In this document: piece after piece, positions 60,840 through 64,000 of the stretch | Position numbering within the stretch: position 1 is the first letter of the stretch | Layout of the letters: each line of letters starts with the position of its first letter | Origin: Taudactylus pleione | Lineage: Eukaryota; Chordata; Amphibia; Anura; Myobatrachidae | Length of the DNA stretch: 64,000 bases | Reading direction: 5' to 3' | Assembly (NCBI GenBank): GCA_031769625.1 | Contig: JAUIMM010000737.1 | Location: 1 to 64,000 of the forward strand | Translations under genes and position numbers: made by a program | The notes under the pieces: model-generated | What the model was told of the DNA's origin: nothing | The model's database searches: none | Seen by the model: only the letters and a program-made list of their open reading frames with translations

Positions 60840-61567
60840 TGCACAGCACAGTATATGGCAGACTATGGCCTCATACAGCAGTATATAGGAGTACAGGACA
60901 GCACAGTATATGGCAGACTATGACCTCATACAGCAGAATATAGGAGTACAGGACAGCACAGAATATGGCAGACTATGGCCTCATACAGCAGTATAGAGTA
61001 GTACAGGACAGCACAGTATATGGCAGACTATGACATCATACAGCAGTATAGAGTAGTACAGGACAGCACAGTATATGGCAGACTATGGCCTCATACAGCA
61101 GTATAGAGTAGTACAGGACAGCACAGTATATGGCAGACTATGACCTCATACAGCAGTATAGAGTAGTACAGGACAGCACAGTATATGGCAGACTATGGCC
61201 TCATACAGCAGTATAGAGTAGTACAGGACAGCACAGTATATGGCAGACTATGACCTCATACAGCAGTATAGAGTAGTACAGGACAGCACAGTATATGGCA
61301 GACTATGGCCTCATACAGCAGTATAGAGTAGTACAGGACAGCACAGTATATGGCAGACTATGGCCTCATACAGCAGTATAGAGTAGTACAGGACAGCACA
61401 GTATATGGCAGACTATGACCTCATACAGCAGTATAGAGTAGTACAGGACAGCACAGTATATGGCAGACTATGGCCTCATACAGCAGTATAGAGTAGTACA
61501 GGACAGCACAGTATATGGCAGACTATGGCCTCATACAGCAGTATAGAGTAGTACAGGACAGCACAGG
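60840..61567 (+). repeat. R8 minisatellite, 55-bp unit, about 13 copies
   Basis: Unit TATGGCAGACTATGACCTCA, TACAGCAGTATAGAGTAGTA, CAGGACAGCACAGTA. Units alternate between TATGACCTC and TATGGCCTC for most of the array, giving a 110-bp dimer. The first two units have the older form TATATAGGAGTAC. Confidence 0.95.
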
Positions 61568-61864
61568 ATGTGGTATCACAGTACAGAGTGTAATGATATA
61601 AGAAGGAAGCATGGGCTGTTACACGTTGTTATTATTATTAGAATTTATGTACAGTATAGGATGCCGTATAGTTGTGCAGAGCAGTAAGGAGGAATGACAC
61701 AGTGTAAGCATAGTAACATAATTACATGGTGACCAGCATACATATACATAGCTACACATGTATACCTAGCAGGGGTTGGGAGGGGCCTGTACATGGGAGC
61801 TTACATTCTAAAGGAAGATGAAGTCCCATCCTATATCAGAGATAGCATATGTACAATATATAGC
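61568..61864. other. Non-coding spacer
   Basis: About 300 bp between R8 and R9. Contains TTATTATTATTA (about 61627-61639); GGGAGCTTACATTCTAAAGG at 61795-61814 resembles a common frog repeat end. No gene. Confidence 0.4.
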
Positions 61865-61999
61865 AAATTGTGTTTGGTATAGCAGAGTCAGCGTATATAC
61901 GGTGTATAGCAGTATGTGTTTGGTATAGCAGAGCCAGCGTATGTACGGTGTAAAGCATAATATGTTTGGAATAGCAGAGCCAGCACGTGTAGGGAGAGT
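61865..61999 (+). repeat. Degenerate edge of the R9 array
   Basis: Three diverged copies of a roughly 52-56-bp motif (TTTGGTATAGCAGAGCCAGC with GTATGTACGGTGTA) share the AGCAGxGCCAGC core with R9 and lead into it. This is the expected decay at the end of a tandem array. Confidence 0.6.
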
Positions 62000-64000
62000 G
62001 CCCCTATAGAAGTGCCAGCATTTGGGGAGGATATAGCATAGTGTGCCCCTATAGAAGTGCCAGCATGTGGGGAGGATATAGCATAGTGTGCCCCTATAGA
62101 AGTGCCAACATGTGGGGAGGATATAGCATAGTGTGCCCCTATAGCAGTGCCAACAGGTGGGGAGGATATAGCATAGTGTGCCCCTATAGCAGTACCAGCA
62201 TGTGGGGAGGATATAGCATAGTGTGCCCCTATAGCAGTGCCAGCATGTGGGGAGGATATAGCATAGTGTGCCCCTATAGCAGTGCCAGCATGTGGGGAGG
62301 ATAGAGCATAGTGTGCCCCTATAGCAGTGCCAGCATGTGGGGAGGATAGAGCATAGTGTGCCCCTATAGCAGTGCCAGCATGTGGGGAGGATATAGCATA
62401 GTGTGACCCTATAGCAGTGCCAGCATGTGGGGAGGATATAGTATAGTGTGCCCCTATAGCAGTGCCAGCATGTGGGGAGGATATAGCATAGTGTGACCCT
62501 ATAGCAGTGCCAGCATGTGGGGAGGATATAGCATAGTGTGACCCTATAGCAGTGCCAGCATGTGGGGAGGATATAGCATAGTGTGCCCCTATAGCAGTGC
62601 CAGCATGTGGGGAGGATATAGCATAGTGTGCCCCTATAGCAGTGCCAGCATGTGGGGAGGATATAGCATAGTGTGACCCTATAGCAGTGCCAGCATGTGG
62701 GGCGGATATAGCATAGTGTGCCCCTATAGCAGTGCCAGCATGTGGGGAGGATAGAGCATAGTGTGACCCTATAGCAGTGCCAGCATGTGGGGAGGATATA
62801 GCATAGTGTGCCCCTATAGCAGTGCCAGCATGGATATAGCATAGTGTGCCCCTATAGCAGTACCAGCATGTGGGGAGGATATAGCATAGTGTGACCCTAT
62901 AGCAGTGCCAGCATGTGGGGAGGATATAGCATAGTGTGCCCCTATAGCAGTGCCAGCATGTGGGGAGGATATAGCATAGTGTGACCCTATAGCAGTGCCA
63001 GCATGTGGGGAGGATATAGCATAGTGTGCCCCTATAGCAGTGCCAGTTTGTGGGGAGGATATAGCATAGTGTGACCCTATAGCAGTGCCAGCATGTGGGG
63101 AGGATATAGCAAAGTGTGACCCTATAGCAGTGCCAGCATGTGGGGAGGATATAGCATAGTGTGACCCTATAGCAGTGCCAGCATGTGGGGAGGATATAGC
63201 ATAGTGTGCCCCTATAGCAGGGCCAGCATGTGGGGAGGATATAGCATAGTGTGACCCTATAGCAGTGCCAGCATGTGAGGAGGATATAGCATAGTATGAC
63301 CCTATAGCAGTGCCAGCATGTGGGGAGGATATAGCATAGTGTGCCCCTATAGCAGTGCCAGCATGTGAGGAGGATATAGCATAGTATGACCCTATAGCAG
63401 TGCCAGCATGTGGGGAGGATATAGCATAGTGTGCCCCTATAGCAGTGCCAGCATGTGGGGAGGATACAGCATAGTGTGCCCCTATAGCAGGGCCAGCATG
63501 TGGGGAGGATATAGCATAGTGTGACCCTATAGCAGTGCCAGCATGTGAGGAGGATATAGCATAGTGTGACCCTATCGCAGTGCCAGCATGTGGGGAGGAT
63601 AGAGCATAGTGTGACCCTATAGCAGGGCCAGCATGTGGGGAGGACATAGCATAGTGTGCCCCTATAGCAGTACCAGCATGTGGGGAGGATATAGCATAGT
63701 GTGCCCCTATAGCAGTGCCAGCATGTGGAGGGCATATAGCATAGTGTGACCCTATAGCAGTGCCAGCATGTGGGGAGGATATAGCATAGTGTGCCCTTAT
63801 AGCAGTCCCAGCATGTGGGGAGGATATAGCATAGTGTGCCCCTATAGCAGTGCCAGCATGTGGGGAGGATATAGCATAGTGTGCCCCTATAGCAGTGCCA
63901 GCATGTGGGGAGGATATAGCATAGTGTGCCCCTATAGCAGTGCCAGCATGTGGGGAGGATATAGCATAGTGTGCCCCTATAGCAGTGCCAGCATGTGGGG
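62000..64000 (+). repeat. R9 minisatellite, 45-bp unit, about 44 copies, cut by window end
   Basis: Unit GCCCCTATAGCAGTGCCAGC, ATGTGGGGAGGATATAGCAT, AGTGT (45 bp, 15 codons). Main variants are GACCCTATAGC versus GCCCCTATAGC and GATAGAGC versus GATATAGC. The first units carry AGAAGTGCC. Both minus frames that avoid stops give long repetitive frames (15-residue periods; up to 615 codons), which are not genes. The array is still highly uniform at base 64000 and continues beyond the window. Confidence 0.96.

Noticed and set aside
61808..63735. Minus-strand cysteine/histidine-rich repetitive frames of 344 and 615 codons
   Set aside because: They are translations of the stop-free 45-bp R9 unit in two frames. 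Cysteine spacing simply follows the DNA period.

Overview
The window looks like a non-genic, repeat-saturated stretch of a vertebrate nuclear genome, most likely an anuran amphibian. That assignment is inference. It rests on a decayed DIRS-type tyrosine-recombinase retrotransposon, several MITE (short non-autonomous DNA transposon) families whose TIR sequences I associate with frog genomes, and a CR1/L2-like LINE remnant. I see no bacterial-type genes, no operons, and no host protein-coding gene that I can name. Nearly all long open reading frames are by-products of tandem repeats whose unit lacks stop codons.

Layout. Roughly 60 percent of the window is tandem repeat, in nine families: R1, 32-bp unit (1-9549, cut by the window start); R2, 29-bp unit (9801-11955); R3, about 49-bp unit carrying CRE-like sites (19929-21311); R4, 45-bp unit (23709-26130 and 31820-34575, split by the DIRS insertion); R5, 28-bp unit (36377-38300); R6, 84-85-bp unit (39687-40580); R7, about 110-bp unit (44772-60103); R8, 55-bp unit (60840-61567); R9, 45-bp unit (about 62000-64000, cut by the window end). 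Several arrays have higher-order structure: a 677-bp block in R4, a 253-bp trimer in R6, a multi-kilobase internal duplication in R7 and a dimer in R8.

Between the arrays lie interspersed elements. They include at least two hAT-like families with 8-bp target-site duplications (13267-13628, 18449-18650, 41732-42293), 3-bp-TSD MITEs of PIF/Harbinger type (21733-21876, 35532-35708, 40920-41464, 42788-43227), a family with GATTCAG-type TIRs (13814-14387 and diverged copies), a fold-back element, and a LINE reverse-transcriptase remnant near 16.1 kb.

The best-defined mobile element is the 5.7-kb minus-strand DIRS copy at 26131-31819. It has inverted terminal repeats and an internal complementary region, and it sits inside R4 without a target-site duplication. 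Its gag, RT, RNase H and tyrosine-recombinase regions are all recognisable but broken. The other items most worth checking are the run of about ten consecutive hairpins at 40931-41399, the CRE-bearing R3 array next to a weak candidate minus-strand first exon at 19786-19833, the core sequence shared by R1 and R3, and the roughly 6.4-6.9-kb offset duplication inside R7.
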